Shown: positions 46,709 to 55,523, numbered from the stretch's first letter. The stretch: 64,000 nt of DNA from Bradyrhizobium sp. 1 (GCF_023073315.1 NZ_JADPJH010000026.1:216167-280166), one strand, 5' to 3'. Made by a program: numbers and translations. The notes: generated by a model not told the origin, from the letters alone.

Positions 46709-47635
46709 CTACGAATTCCGCCTCGTCGCATTCGTGGCGATCGCCGCCGCCGCCGTCCGGTTTTCCACGCCGAGCTTGGCGTAAATCTGCTCCAGATGCT
46801 TGTCGACCGTGCGCGGGCTGAGGCCCAGGATCTGCGCGATATCGCGGTTGGTCTTGCCTTTGCTGAGCCAGACCAGCACCTCGCCCTCGCGCGTGGTGAG
46901 GCCGAGCTCGCCGATGAATTCGGGTGGCAGCGAGGTGCCGGACTCCCTGGACAACCGCAGCAGGAACTCGTTCGGCGCGGTTTCGCCCATGTAATAGAAG
47001 CGGAGTTGCGGATTGTCGGGCAGTGTCGCGGCTTGCGACTTCGCGCTGCCCTTGCCCTTGGCCAGCTCGAGCCATTGCAGCAGTGACGGTGGCAGGACGA
47101 AGTCGTCGGCCTGTGCGCCGTGATGATCGGCCAGCAGCTTTTGCGCCTGCGGCGTCGCCCAGAGGAGATTGCCCTGGCGGTTGACCGCGAACAGGAAGCG
47201 CCCGGAGACGTCGAGCGCAGCGCGCGCGCTCTGGGTCAGCCGGGCATTGCCGAGATGGACGCGGATGCGCGCCAGCATCTCCTCGATCACGATCGGCTTG
47301 GTCACGTAGTCGACGCCACCGGCGTCCAACCCGCGCACGATGTGCTCGGTCTCGGCAAGGCCTGTCATGAAGATCACGGGGACATTGGCAAGGCCCGCAT
47401 CGCGCTTGAGCCGGCGGCAGGTCTCGAATCCGTCAATGCCGGGCATCACGGCGTCGAGCAACACGATGTCGGGCGTGATCTGGTCGACGATGCGCATCGC
47501 GGCCGCGCCGTCGAGCGCCACCATCACCGTCATCCCCGCGCCGTCGAGCGCGTCGGTCAACAGCCGCAACGTCTCCGGCGAGTCGTCGACAACGAGCGCG
47601 ACGTCACGCTTTTTCGACTCAGTGTTCATACGCAT
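46709..47635 (-). CDS. Response regulator with LuxR-type DNA-binding domain
   Basis: A 308-residue regulator: N-terminal receiver (VDDSPETLRLL, phosphoacceptor D in VLLDAVMPGIDG, K in YVTKPI), a middle PAS-like part (GRFLFAVNRQGNLLWATPQAQKLL) and a C-terminal LuxR HTH (LTTREGEVLVWLSKGKTNRDIAQILGLSPRTVDKHLEQIY). It overlaps the end of the hybrid kinase gene by 17 bases in another frame, so the two are translationally coupled and very likely partners. Its targets probably include the divergent amide/urea operon. A second ATG two codons in is possible. Confidence 0.92.
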   Translation of the reverse strand: MRMNTESKKRDVALVVDDSPETLRLLTDALDGAGMTVMVALDGAAAMRIVDQITPDIVLLDAVMPGIDGFETCRRLKRDAGLANVPVIFMTGLAETEHIVRGLDAGGVDYVTKPIVIEEMLARIRVHLGNARLTQSARAALDVSGRFLFAVNRQGNLLWATPQAQKLLADHHGAQADDFVLPPSLLQWLELAKGKGSAKSQAATLPDNPQLRFYYMGETAPNEFLLRLSRESGTSLPPEFIGELGLTTREGEVLVWLSKGKTNRDIAQILGLSPRTVDKHLEQIYAKLGVENRTAAAAIATNATRRNS

Positions 47636-50600
47636 GCAATGTTTTCAATGTGGCCATGTACTGGTCGAGATCGAAGCGGTCGACCAGCGATCGCATCTGT
47701 GCGACGAAGTCGGCATGCTCAGGGTGCTCGCTGCCGATCTCGTCCAGCTTCAATTGGATGCCCTTGACGTAGCCGATCTGGCCGAGCCCGATCAGCGCCT
47801 CGATGTGCCGCACCGGCGGCCGCACGCCGCTCTCGGGCTGCCACAGCGGCACGACGATCTCGTCCGAGCCGTATTGCCATTCAAGCTTGAGGAGCTGACG
47901 GACCGTTTCCAGCAGCCGCGGAATGTCGATCGGCTTCATCAGATAGCCGTCGTGGAAGGGCTGCGCCAGCGGCGTTCCGTGAGCCTCAAGCGCGCTGGCC
48001 GACACCATCAGGATGCGTGCCTGATGATGGCCGTTCGCGCGCAGCGTTTCCGCAACCGTCCAGCCGTCCATGCCTGGCATGGAAATGTCGAGCAGGAACA
48101 GATCGGGCCGGCAGTGCTGCGCCAGCGCCAGGCAGCCCGGCCCGTCGGGCGCGCTGAGCAGGATGAAGCCGAGCGGGGTCAGCACTTCGCGCAAGAGGTC
48201 ACGATGCACGGGGTCGTCGTCGGTGATCAGGATGGTCTTGCGCGCGCCGTGATAGCCGGAGACCGGCGCCTCCACCGGCGCGATGCGCTGCGGATTGGTG
48301 ACCTCCGACAGCAGCATCTTGACCTTGAAGGTGCTGCCGCGGCCAACCGTGCTGGCGACCTTGATATCGCCGCCCATTACGCCGGCGAGCAATCGACTGA
48401 TGGTCAGGCCAAGGCCCGTTCCGGTCTGCGGCTGCGAGACACCGAGCGCACCGCGCTCGAACGGCGCAAAGATGCGTTCGAGATCGTCGCCCTGGATGCC
48501 GGGGCCGGTGTCGACCACCTCGAACTCGGCCACAGGGCTGCGATAATGCACGACGAAATGCACGCTGCCGGTCTGGGTGAACTTGATGGCGTTGGAGAGC
48601 AGATTGATCAGCACCTGGCGCAGCCGCTTCTCGTCGGCATAGACCACGACCGGCAGATGCGCCGGCCGCCTGAACACGAAGTCGACGCCCTTGGCTGCGG
48701 CCTGAAGACGGAACATGCCGACGAGCTGGTCGAGGAATTCGCTCAGGCGCACCTCGTCGCGCGACAGATACAGCCGCCCCGCCTCGATCTTGGAGATATC
48801 CAGAATGCCGTCGATCAGGCCGGAGAGGTGATCGGCGCTGCGGCGGACGACGCGAACCTGGTCCCGCGGCTTGGTGCTGAGCGTCGCATCCTGCTCGAGC
48901 AGCTGCGCATAGCCGCTGATCGCGTTCAGCGGCGAGCGCAGCTCGTGGCTGAGGCCCACGACATAGCGGCTTTTGGCGAGATTGGCGGATTCGGCGACTT
49001 CCTTGGCACGCTGCAGTTCGGCGTCGGTGCGCTTGTGCGCGTCGATCTCCTGGATCAGCAGCGTGGTTTGCCGTTTTGTCTCGGCCTCCGCCGCGCGGCG
49101 GCTCTGCTGCGCCAGCACGAACAGCCAGGCGACCACGCCGATAATGATGCTGAGCGAAAAGAACACCTTCCAGAGCACGTTGGAGACGAGCGTGTTCTCA
49201 CCATGCACGCTCGCCGAGGTCTGGAGATAGATCAGTCCGAGCACCAGCGCGACGAGGCCGGCGGAGACGACGAACACGCCAATGTAATGCCCGAACTGCG
49301 AGTTGATCCGCTGATAGATCGTTTGCGGCAAAATCCTGCTGAGCGCGTCAGCGAACTGCACTTGCGCGCGCGCATGCGGCTTGCAGAGATCATGGCAGCG
49401 CGCGTCGAGCGAGCAGCACAGCGAGCAGATCGGGCCGGCATAGGCGGGGCAGGACGTCATGTCCTCCGGTTCGAAACTGTGCTCGCAGATACAGCACTGG
49501 ATCGCCTCGATATTGGCCCAGCTCCGCTTCGGCTTGCGCGCGATGTAGTATTTTCCGCCGGTGAGCCAGGCGATAACAGGCGCGGTGACGAAGGCGACCG
49601 TCAGCGCGACGAAGGCGGCGAGCGCCTTCATGGTCGGGCCGAACAGCCCGTAGAACGCCGCGATCGAGACGATGATCGCGAGCGTCATCGCGCCGACGCC
49701 GACCGGGTTGATGTCGTAGAGATGGGCGCGCTTGAATTCCATCTGCGGCGGACGGAGCCCAAGCGGCTTGTTGACGACGAGATCGGACACCAGCGCACCG
49801 ACCCAGGCAATCGCGACGTTGGAGTAGAGCGCGAGTGTTTGCTCCAGCGCCTTGTAGACGCCGATCTCCATCAGGAGCAGCGCCACCATCACGTTGAACA
49901 CCAGCCAGACGACGCGCCCGGGATGGCTGTGCGTCAGGCGCGAGAAGAAGTTCGACCAGGCGATCGAGCCGGCATAGGCGTTGGTGACATTGATCTTGAG
50001 CTGCGACAGCACGACGAAGAAGCCGGTCAACGCCAGCGCGAGGTCCGGCTCCGACAGCACGTATCGAAATGCCACGAGATACATATGCGCGGGCTCGGCG
50101 GCCTCTTCGGGCGGCACGCCGTGGCTGAGCGCAAAGAAGGCGAGGAACGAGCCGGCCAGCAGTTTTAGCGCCCCGAGCACGATCCAGCCGGGACCGGCGC
50201 TCATCAGGGCGATCCACCACGACGTTCTGGAGGTGCGGCGGTCGCGCGGCAGAAACCGCAGGAAGTCGACTTGCTCGCCGATCTGCGCCACCAGCGAGAA
50301 CACGACCGAGGATGCGACGCCGAACAGCAGCAGATCGAAATGGCCGCCGAGGTCGCCGTGCTCGCCGGCGAATTTGTGCCATTCCGTGAAGGAGTGGGGG
50401 TTGGCCCACGCGATCGCGGCAAAGGGCAGGATATGGAGGACGATCCAGAGCGGCTGCGTCCAGAGTTGGAAGCGGCTGATCAGGGTGATGCCGTAGGTCA
50501 CGAGCGGAATGATCGCGACAGCGCTGATGAGGTAGCCGATCGGGCGCGGGATGCCCAAACACATCTCCAGCGCGGTCGCCAGGATCACCGCCTCGATCGC

Positions 50601-50990
50601 AAAAAAAATGAAGGTGAAGGAGGCGTAGATCAGCGAGGTGACGGTCGAGCCGATATAGCCGAAGCCGGCGCCGCGGGTGAGGAGGTCAATGTCGATGCCG
50701 CATTTGGCGGCATAATAGGCAATCGGCACGCCACAGCAGAAGATGATGGCGGAGACGACGAGGATGGCGGCGGCGGCGTTGGTGACACCGTAATTGAGGG
50801 TGATGGTGCCGCCGATCGCTTCAAGTACCAGGAAGGAGATCGCGCCGATCGCGGTGTTGGCGACGCGGGCGGCAGACCAGCGGCGCGCGCTTTTGGCGGT
50901 GAAGCGCAGCGCGTAGTCTTCCAGCGTCTGGTTGGCGACCCATTGATTGTACTGGCGCCTGACGCGGTCTATTCGCTGCCGCCCTGCCAC
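47619..50990 (-). CDS. Transporter-histidine kinase-receiver fusion (NCS1-like permease domain)
   Basis: About 1123 residues. Residues about 20-480 form a 12-helix transporter-like domain with the start EDYALRFTAKSARRWSAARVANTAIGAISFL, which I judge closest to NCS1 nucleobase/allantoin/hydantoin permeases. A cysteine-rich module (about 497-540; CCICEHSF, CPAYAGPICSLCC, CHDLC) probably binds zinc. Two further helices precede the kinase: SHELRSPLN (His about 680), NLLSNAIKF and GTGLGLTISRLLAG ATP-binding boxes. A receiver with LLDISMPG follows, then a short tail. It would sense a nitrogen compound through the transporter domain. The GTG at 50990 is my start; the frame is open to 51107, which would run into the divergent promoter. 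Confidence 0.85.
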   Translation of the reverse strand: MAGRQRIDRVRRQYNQWVANQTLEDYALRFTAKSARRWSAARVANTAIGAISFLVLEAIGGTITLNYGVTNAAAAILVVSAIIFCCGVPIAYYAAKCGIDIDLLTRGAGFGYIGSTVTSLIYASFTFIFFAIEAVILATALEMCLGIPRPIGYLISAVAIIPLVTYGITLISRFQLWTQPLWIVLHILPFAAIAWANPHSFTEWHKFAGEHGDLGGHFDLLLFGVASSVVFSLVAQIGEQVDFLRFLPRDRRTSRTSWWIALMSAGPGWIVLGALKLLAGSFLAFFALSHGVPPEEAAEPAHMYLVAFRYVLSEPDLALALTGFFVVLSQLKINVTNAYAGSIAWSNFFSRLTHSHPGRVVWLVFNVMVALLLMEIGVYKALEQTLALYSNVAIAWVGALVSDLVVNKPLGLRPPQMEFKRAHLYDINPVGVGAMTLAIIVSIAAFYGLFGPTMKALAAFVALTVAFVTAPVIAWLTGGKYYIARKPKRSWANIEAIQCCICEHSFEPEDMTSCPAYAGPICSLCCSLDARCHDLCKPHARAQVQFADALSRILPQTIYQRINSQFGHYIGVFVVSAGLVALVLGLIYLQTSASVHGENTLVSNVLWKVFFSLSIIIGVVAWLFVLAQQSRRAAEAETKRQTTLLIQEIDAHKRTDAELQRAKEVAESANLAKSRYVVGLSHELRSPLNAISGYAQLLEQDATLSTKPRDQVRVVRRSADHLSGLIDGILDISKIEAGRLYLSRDEVRLSEFLDQLVGMFRLQAAAKGVDFVFRRPAHLPVVVYADEKRLRQVLINLLSNAIKFTQTGSVHFVVHYRSPVAEFEVVDTGPGIQGDDLERIFAPFERGALGVSQPQTGTGLGLTISRLLAGVMGGDIKVASTVGRGSTFKVKMLLSEVTNPQRIAPVEAPVSGYHGARKTILITDDDPVHRDLLREVLTPLGFILLSAPDGPGCLALAQHCRPDLFLLDISMPGMDGWTVAETLRANGHHQARILMVSASALEAHGTPLAQPFHDGYLMKPIDIPRLLETVRQLLKLEWQYGSDEIVVPLWQPESGVRPPVRHIEALIGLGQIGYVKGIQLKLDEIGSEHPEHADFVAQMRSLVDRFDLDQYMATLKTLHAYEH

Positions 50991-51069
50991 TCGAACCCCA
51001 CTCCCGAAGTCGTCAAAACCTCTCGTGAACTCGCAATTCCCGTACCAAAGCCTACGTCGGCATTTTGCG

Positions 51070-51107
51070 GTGCAGTATACGCGATCTTGCGTATGCTTGC
51101 GCTGCAC
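51070..51107. promoter_or_regulatory. 38-bp nested dyad in the kinase/ABC-transporter divergent promoter
   Basis: Outer arms GTGCAG (51070-51075) and CTGCAC (51102-51107) are perfect inverted repeats. Inside them ATACGC (51077-51082) and GCGTAT (51089-51094) form a second perfect dyad with a six-base spacer. It lies about 60 bases before the start of the substrate-binding protein gene. A regulator site for the adjacent two-component system is plausible. Confidence 0.5.
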
Positions 51108-51165
51108 AAATTCGAGCCATCCTCACGAGACCAAGCGTGTGTCTCGAAAAAAAGGTGGGGTGCTC

Positions 51166-52425
51166 ATGTCAGACGAACCAAACAAGGGCCTATTGTCGCC
51201 GTTACGGCGCAAACTATTGATGGGAATGGCCGCCTTGCCGGCCATCACGATGCTGCCGAAGGCGTCGTTTGCGCAAGCGCCGGCGACCTCGGCGGTCAAC
51301 ACCACGGGTTTAGCCGTCACCGATACCGAGGTCACGGTCGGCATCCTGCACTCGGCGACCGGCACCATGGCGATCTCCGAGACCGGCTCGATCGAAGCCG
51401 AAAAGCTCGCCATCGAGCAGATCAACGCGATGGGCGGCGTGCTCGGACGCAAGATCAAGTTCATCCAGGAAGACGGCGCCAGCGACTGGCCGACGTTTGC
51501 TGAAAAGGCCAAGAAGCTGCTCGTCAACGACAAGGTCGCGGCAATCATGGGCTGCTGGACCTCGGCCTCGCGCAAGGCGGTGCTGCCGGTCATGGAGCAG
51601 TACAACGGCATGCTCTACTACCCGACCTTCTACGAAGGCCTCGAGCAGTCCAAAAACGTGATCTACACCGGCCAGGAAGCGACCCAGCAGATTCTCGCCG
51701 GCCTGAACTGGATCGCCAAGGAAAAGGGCGCCAAGTCGTTCTTCTTCGTCGGCTCCGACTACATCTGGCCGCGCACCTCGAACAAGATCGCGCGCAAGCA
51801 CGTCGAAAACGTTCTCAAGGGTAAGGTCGTCGGCGAGGAGTATTATCCGCTCGGCAACACCCAGTTCAACTCGGTCATCAACAAGATCAAGCTGACCAAG
51901 CCCGACGTGATCTTCACCGACGTCGTCGGCGGCTCGAACGTCGCCTTCTACAAGCAGCTCAAGGCGGCCGGCATCGACCTCTCCAAGCAGGCGCTGCTGA
52001 CGATCTCGGTGACCGAGGACGAAATCGACGGCATCGGCGGCGAGAACATCGCGGGCGCCTACGCCTGCATGAAGTACTTCCAGTCGCTCGACAATCCGAA
52101 CAACAAGACCTTCGTGCCCGCGTTCAAGAAGATGTGGGGCGAAAAGACCGTGATCGGAGACGTCACCCAGGCTGCCTATCTCGGCCCGTGGTTGTGGAAG
52201 TTGACGGTCGAGAAAGCCGGCTCCTTCGACGTCGACAAGATCGCGGCGGCCTCGCCGGGTGTCGAGTTCAAGGGCGCGCCGGAAGGCTATGTGCGCATCC
52301 ACGAAAACCATCACCTCTGGTCGAAGACCCGGGTGGGACGCGCCAAGCTCGATGGTCAGTTCGAGCTGATCTTCGAGACCGCCGATCTCGTCGAGCCGGA
52401 TCCGTTCCCCAAGGGCTACCAGTAA
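51166..52425 (+). CDS. urtA: Urea/short-chain amide ABC transporter, substrate-binding protein
   Basis: A 419-residue periplasmic binding protein of the branched-chain amino acid/urea/amide type. The signal peptide holds RRKLLMGMAALPAITMLPKASFAQA, a twin-arginine-like start. The binding fold has VTVGILHSATGTMAISETGSIEAEKLAIEQINA, typical of UrtA/FmdD/AmiC proteins, and SASRKAVLPVMEQYNGMLYYPTFYEG around the ligand. The ATG at 51166 follows AAAGGTGGGG. It opens an operon ending in formamidase and amidase, so formamide or other short amides may be bound as well as urea (FmdD in the Methylophilus system). Confidence 0.9.
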   Translation: MSDEPNKGLLSPLRRKLLMGMAALPAITMLPKASFAQAPATSAVNTTGLAVTDTEVTVGILHSATGTMAISETGSIEAEKLAIEQINAMGGVLGRKIKFIQEDGASDWPTFAEKAKKLLVNDKVAAIMGCWTSASRKAVLPVMEQYNGMLYYPTFYEGLEQSKNVIYTGQEATQQILAGLNWIAKEKGAKSFFFVGSDYIWPRTSNKIARKHVENVLKGKVVGEEYYPLGNTQFNSVINKIKLTKPDVIFTDVVGGSNVAFYKQLKAAGIDLSKQALLTISVTEDEIDGIGGENIAGAYACMKYFQSLDNPNNKTFVPAFKKMWGEKTVIGDVTQAAYLGPWLWKLTVEKAGSFDVDKIAAASPGVEFKGAPEGYVRIHENHHLWSKTRVGRAKLDGQFELIFETADLVEPDPFPKGYQ

Positions 52426-52445
52426 GACCGGCTACCAGTAGGACG
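52414..52445 (+). repeat. 16-bp tandem duplication across the urtA stop codon
   Basis: GGCTACCAGTAAGACC (52414-52429) is directly followed by GGCTACCAGTAGGACG (52430-52445). The first copy contains the true TAA stop, the second an in-frame-looking TAG. It is an imperfect tandem duplication at a gene end. Confidence 0.7.
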
Positions 52446-52518
52446 CGCGGCGCTCTTCGCCGTTTCCCTGAAGACCAAGCAGCTCCCTGGCGTGGACCGC
52501 AAATCCATGCCCAAGACC

Positions 52519-52548
52519 CCCGCGTCGCGAACCTGCTCGCGACGCGGG
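52519..52548 (+). promoter_or_regulatory. Strong intercistronic stem-loop before urtB
   Basis: CCCGCGTCGCGA and TCGCGACGCGGG form a perfect 12-bp stem with a six-base loop. No T-run follows. It ends 24 bases before the urtB ATG. In ABC operons such hairpins often protect the binding-protein mRNA and lower expression of the permeases. Confidence 0.55.
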
Positions 52549-52572
52549 ACCTTATCCCGACGGAGGACATCG

Positions 52573-53499
52573 ATGTTCGGCGACTATTCGATTGGTGACC
52601 TTGGCTCCATCTTCGTCATGCAGGGCTTTGCAGGACTGATTCTGTTTTCGGTCTACGTGCTGATGGCGCTCGGACTTGCCATCATCTTCGGCCAGATGGG
52701 CGTCATCAACATGGCCCACGGCGAGTTCATGATCCTTGGTGCCTACGTCACCTGGATGACCTCGAATCTGTTCCAGACCTATTTGCCCAGCTTGTTCAGC
52801 GGCTACTTCTTCCTCGCGATGATCCTGGCCTTTGTCGCCTCCGGTGCGCTGGGAATGCTGGTGGAATGGGTGCTGATCCGGCACCTCTACAAGCGCCCGC
52901 TCGACACCCTGCTCGCGACCTGGGGCCTCAGCCTGATCCTGCAACAGGCCTTTCGCTCCGTGTTCGGTGCGCGTGAGGTCGGCGTCGACCTGCCGCAATG
53001 GATGCTCGGCTCGCTCCACGTCACCGAGAGCATCGAAGTGCCGATCAACGGCGTCTTCGTGATGTGCCTCACCGTCCTGATCACCGTCGGTGTCGCCTAT
53101 GTCATGTACAAATCGCGCTGGGGCCGCCAGGTTCGCGCCGTCGTGCAGAACCGCATCATGGCCGGCGCGGTCGGCATCAACACCGAAAAGGTCGACCGCT
53201 ACACCTACGGCCTCGGCTGCGGCATCGCCGGCGTCGCCGGCAGCGCCTTCACGATGATCGGCTCGACAGGGCCGACCTCCGGTCAGCTTTACATCGTCGA
53301 TACGTTCCTGGTGGTCGTGTTCGGCGGCGCCGCGAGTCTGCTCGGCACCATCGCCTCAGCCTTCTCGATCTCGCAGACGCAATCCACCCTCGAGTTCTTC
53401 ATGTCGGGCTCGATGGCCAAGGTGCTGACGCTGCTCGCCGTTGTCGGAATCCTGATGCTGCGGCCGCAGGGGCTGTTCGCCCTCAAGGTTCGGAAGTGA
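52573..53499 (+). CDS. urtB: Urea/amide ABC transporter permease, UrtB type
   Basis: A 308-residue inner-membrane permease of the LivH/UrtB class with about eight helices. GLAIIFGQMGVINMAHGEFMILGAY is the conserved first motif, and VVVFGGAASLLGTIASA corresponds to the coupling region that meets the ATPase. It lacks the long N-terminal extension of many cyanobacterial UrtB proteins. GGAGG lies six bases before the ATG. It pairs with UrtC, 19 bases downstream. Confidence 0.92.
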   Translation: MFGDYSIGDLGSIFVMQGFAGLILFSVYVLMALGLAIIFGQMGVINMAHGEFMILGAYVTWMTSNLFQTYLPSLFSGYFFLAMILAFVASGALGMLVEWVLIRHLYKRPLDTLLATWGLSLILQQAFRSVFGAREVGVDLPQWMLGSLHVTESIEVPINGVFVMCLTVLITVGVAYVMYKSRWGRQVRAVVQNRIMAGAVGINTEKVDRYTYGLGCGIAGVAGSAFTMIGSTGPTSGQLYIVDTFLVVVFGGAASLLGTIASAFSISQTQSTLEFFMSGSMAKVLTLLAVVGILMLRPQGLFALKVRK

Positions 53500-53518
53500 G
53501 AAACGGAAGGCTGATGCA

Positions 53519-54661
53519 ATGACCGACAATCGTTTCTTCAATCGATCGGAGTTCATCGGAATTCTGTTGCTCGCGGTTTTCCTGGTGGTGGTGCTGCCGC
53601 TCACGCTCGACGTCTTCAGGCTCAACCTGGTCGCAAAATACCTGACCTATGCCTTCGTCGCGCTGGGGCTGGTGGTCTGCTGGGGGTATGGCGGCATTCT
53701 CAGCCTCGGTCAGGGCGTGTTCTTCGGCCTCGGCGGCTATTGCATGGCGATGTTCCTCAAGCTCGAGGCATCGAGCGTCGAGAACACCAAGATCCAGTCG
53801 ACCCCCGGCATTCCTGATTTCATGGACTGGAATCAGATCACGTCGCTGCCGCTGTTCTGGAAGCCCTTCAGCAGCCTCACCTTCACGATCGCCGCCATCA
53901 TTCTGGTACCCGGCATCTTCGCCTGGATCATCGGCACTGCAATGTTCAAACGCCGGGTCGGCGGCACTTACTTCGCCATCATCACCCAGGCGGTCGCGGC
54001 CATCCTCACCATCCTGATCGTGGGACAGCAGGGCTATACCGGCGGCATCAACGGCATGACCGACCTTCGCACGCTGAAGGGGTGGGACATCCGGCCCGAT
54101 CACGCCAAGGTGGTGCTGTACTTCTTCGAGGTCGGATGCCTGTTCGTCTGCATCATGATCGCGCAGTTCGTGCGGCACTCCAAGCTCGGGCGCATCCTGG
54201 TCGCGATGCGTGAGAAGGAGGACCGCGTCCGGTTCTCCGGCTACAGCGTCGCGAATTTCAAGATCTTCGCCTTCTGCATCGCCGCGGTGTTCGCCGCGAT
54301 CGGCGGCGCGATGTTTGCGCTCAATGTCGGGTTCATGTCGCCGTCCTTCGTCGGCATCGTGCCCTCGATCGAGATGGTGATCTACACCGCGGTCGGCGGC
54401 CGGTTGTCCATCCTCGGCGCGGTCTACGGCACGCTACTGGTCAATTTCGCCAAGACCAGCCTGTCTGAGACCTTCCCCGAATTGTGGCTGTTCGGACTGG
54501 GTGGCTTGTTCATCGCAGTGGTTCTCGCCTTCCCCAACGGCCTTGCCGGGATCTGGGGCGACTATGTGCAGCCGCGCATCGATCGCCTGATCCCGTCGCG
54601 CAAACCAAAACCCGAAGGCTGGACCGACAGCTCGGTCGCCGACGGCGCCCCGGCCGAGTGA
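53519..54661 (+). CDS. urtC: Urea/amide ABC transporter permease, UrtC type
   Basis: A 380-residue LivM/UrtC-type permease with about ten helices. GLVVCWGYGGILSLGQGVFFGLGGYCMAMFL and the RVGGTYFAIITQAVAAI region are family hallmarks; GRLSILGAVYGTLLVNFAKT marks the coupling segment. It follows urtB with GGAAGG as ribosome site. Its stop TGA is embedded in the first copy of a duplicated ribosome-site/start region. Confidence 0.93.
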   Translation: MTDNRFFNRSEFIGILLLAVFLVVVLPLTLDVFRLNLVAKYLTYAFVALGLVVCWGYGGILSLGQGVFFGLGGYCMAMFLKLEASSVENTKIQSTPGIPDFMDWNQITSLPLFWKPFSSLTFTIAAIILVPGIFAWIIGTAMFKRRVGGTYFAIITQAVAAILTILIVGQQGYTGGINGMTDLRTLKGWDIRPDHAKVVLYFFEVGCLFVCIMIAQFVRHSKLGRILVAMREKEDRVRFSGYSVANFKIFAFCIAAVFAAIGGAMFALNVGFMSPSFVGIVPSIEMVIYTAVGGRLSILGAVYGTLLVNFAKTSLSETFPELWLFGLGGLFIAVVLAFPNGLAGIWGDYVQPRIDRLIPSRKPKPEGWTDSSVADGAPAE

Positions 54662-54743
54662 GGAGATCATCATGCTCGTAGGTCATCACGATGCCGATGC
54701 CGCGCTGGCAGTGAGGAGATAGATCATGCTCGTCGGTCATCAG
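54658..54743 (+). repeat. Duplicated ribosome-site and start-codon segment with 16-codon leader ORF
   Basis: The segment GTGAGGAGAT...ATCATGCTCGT.GGTCATCA occurs twice, 54 bases apart (ATGs at 54672 and 54726). The first copy encodes the short open frame MLVGHHDADAALAVRR (54672-54722), whose TAG stop lies three bases before the real urtD ATG. The second copy starts urtD with the same MLVGH residues. Confidence 0.7.
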
Positions 54744-55481
54744 CCCAAGGAATTCCTGCTCGCGGTCGAAGCCCTCACGGTGTCGTTCGACGGGTTCAAG
54801 GCGGTCAACGATCTTTCTTTCTACGTCGACGAGAACGAGATCCGCGTCATCATCGGTCCGAACGGCGCCGGCAAGACCACCGTGCTCGACCTGATCTGCG
54901 GCAAGACCAAAGCAACATCAGGCTCGATCCAGTTTCGCGGCAAGGAGCTGACCCGGATGAGGGAGAACGAGATCGTCAAGACCGGGGTCGGGCGCAAATT
55001 CCAGAACCCGTCGATCTACGACGATCTCACGGTGTTCGAGAATCTGGAAATCTCTTATCCGCGCGGCCGCTCCGTGTTCGGCGCGCTGACCTTCACGCGC
55101 GACGCCGCCGTGCGCGACCGGGTGCACGAAGTCGCCGAGATGATCTTCCTGAAGGATCGCCTGAACATGAACGCCGATCTGCTCAGTCACGGCCAGAAGC
55201 AGTGGCTCGAGATCGGCATGCTGCTGATCCAGGATCCCGACCTGTTGATGCTGGACGAGCCCGTCGCCGGCATGAGCGTCTCGGAGCGCGCCAAGACCGC
55301 CGAGCTGCTCAACCGCATCATCAAGAACCGCTCGGTGCTGGTGATCGAGCACGACATGAAGTTCGTCGAGGACATCGCTCACAAGGTCACCGTGCTCCAC
55401 CAGGGTCAGATCCTCTCCGAGGGCACCATGGAGAAGGTGAAGAACGATCCCAAGGTCATCGAAGTTTATTTGGGCCACTGA
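54726..55481 (+). CDS. urtD: Urea/amide ABC transporter ATP-binding protein, UrtD type
   Basis: A 251-residue ABC ATPase of the LivG/UrtD class. Walker A is GPNGAGKTT, the Q-loop is in GRKFQNPSIY, the signature is LSHGQKQWLEIG and Walker B is LLMLDEPVAGMS; the switch histidine is in VIEHDM. The LSHGQKQWLEIG variant is typical of UrtD rather than LivG. Its start region is a duplicated copy of a segment just upstream. It works with UrtE to power the permease pair. Confidence 0.94.
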   Translation: MLVGHQPKEFLLAVEALTVSFDGFKAVNDLSFYVDENEIRVIIGPNGAGKTTVLDLICGKTKATSGSIQFRGKELTRMRENEIVKTGVGRKFQNPSIYDDLTVFENLEISYPRGRSVFGALTFTRDAAVRDRVHEVAEMIFLKDRLNMNADLLSHGQKQWLEIGMLLIQDPDLLMLDEPVAGMSVSERAKTAELLNRIIKNRSVLVIEHDMKFVEDIAHKVTVLHQGQILSEGTMEKVKNDPKVIEVYLGH

Positions 55482-55523
55482 CGGATGGCGAAGGTGAATG
55501 AAGCAACTGCGGCTTGGACGGTG

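Noticed and set aside
47340..50168. 942-codon open frame on the plus strand opposite the hybrid kinase
   Set aside because: It is antisense to a gene with clear domains; long shadow frames are expected in such GC-rich DNA. Its composition (Arg, His, Asp and Gln-rich) fits no protein family.
50991..51107. N-terminal extension of the hybrid kinase up to an ATG at 51107
   Set aside because: It covers the whole nested dyad and gives a Cys/Arg-rich leader. I could not exclude it, but the GTG at 50990 with GGGAG upstream is more likely.
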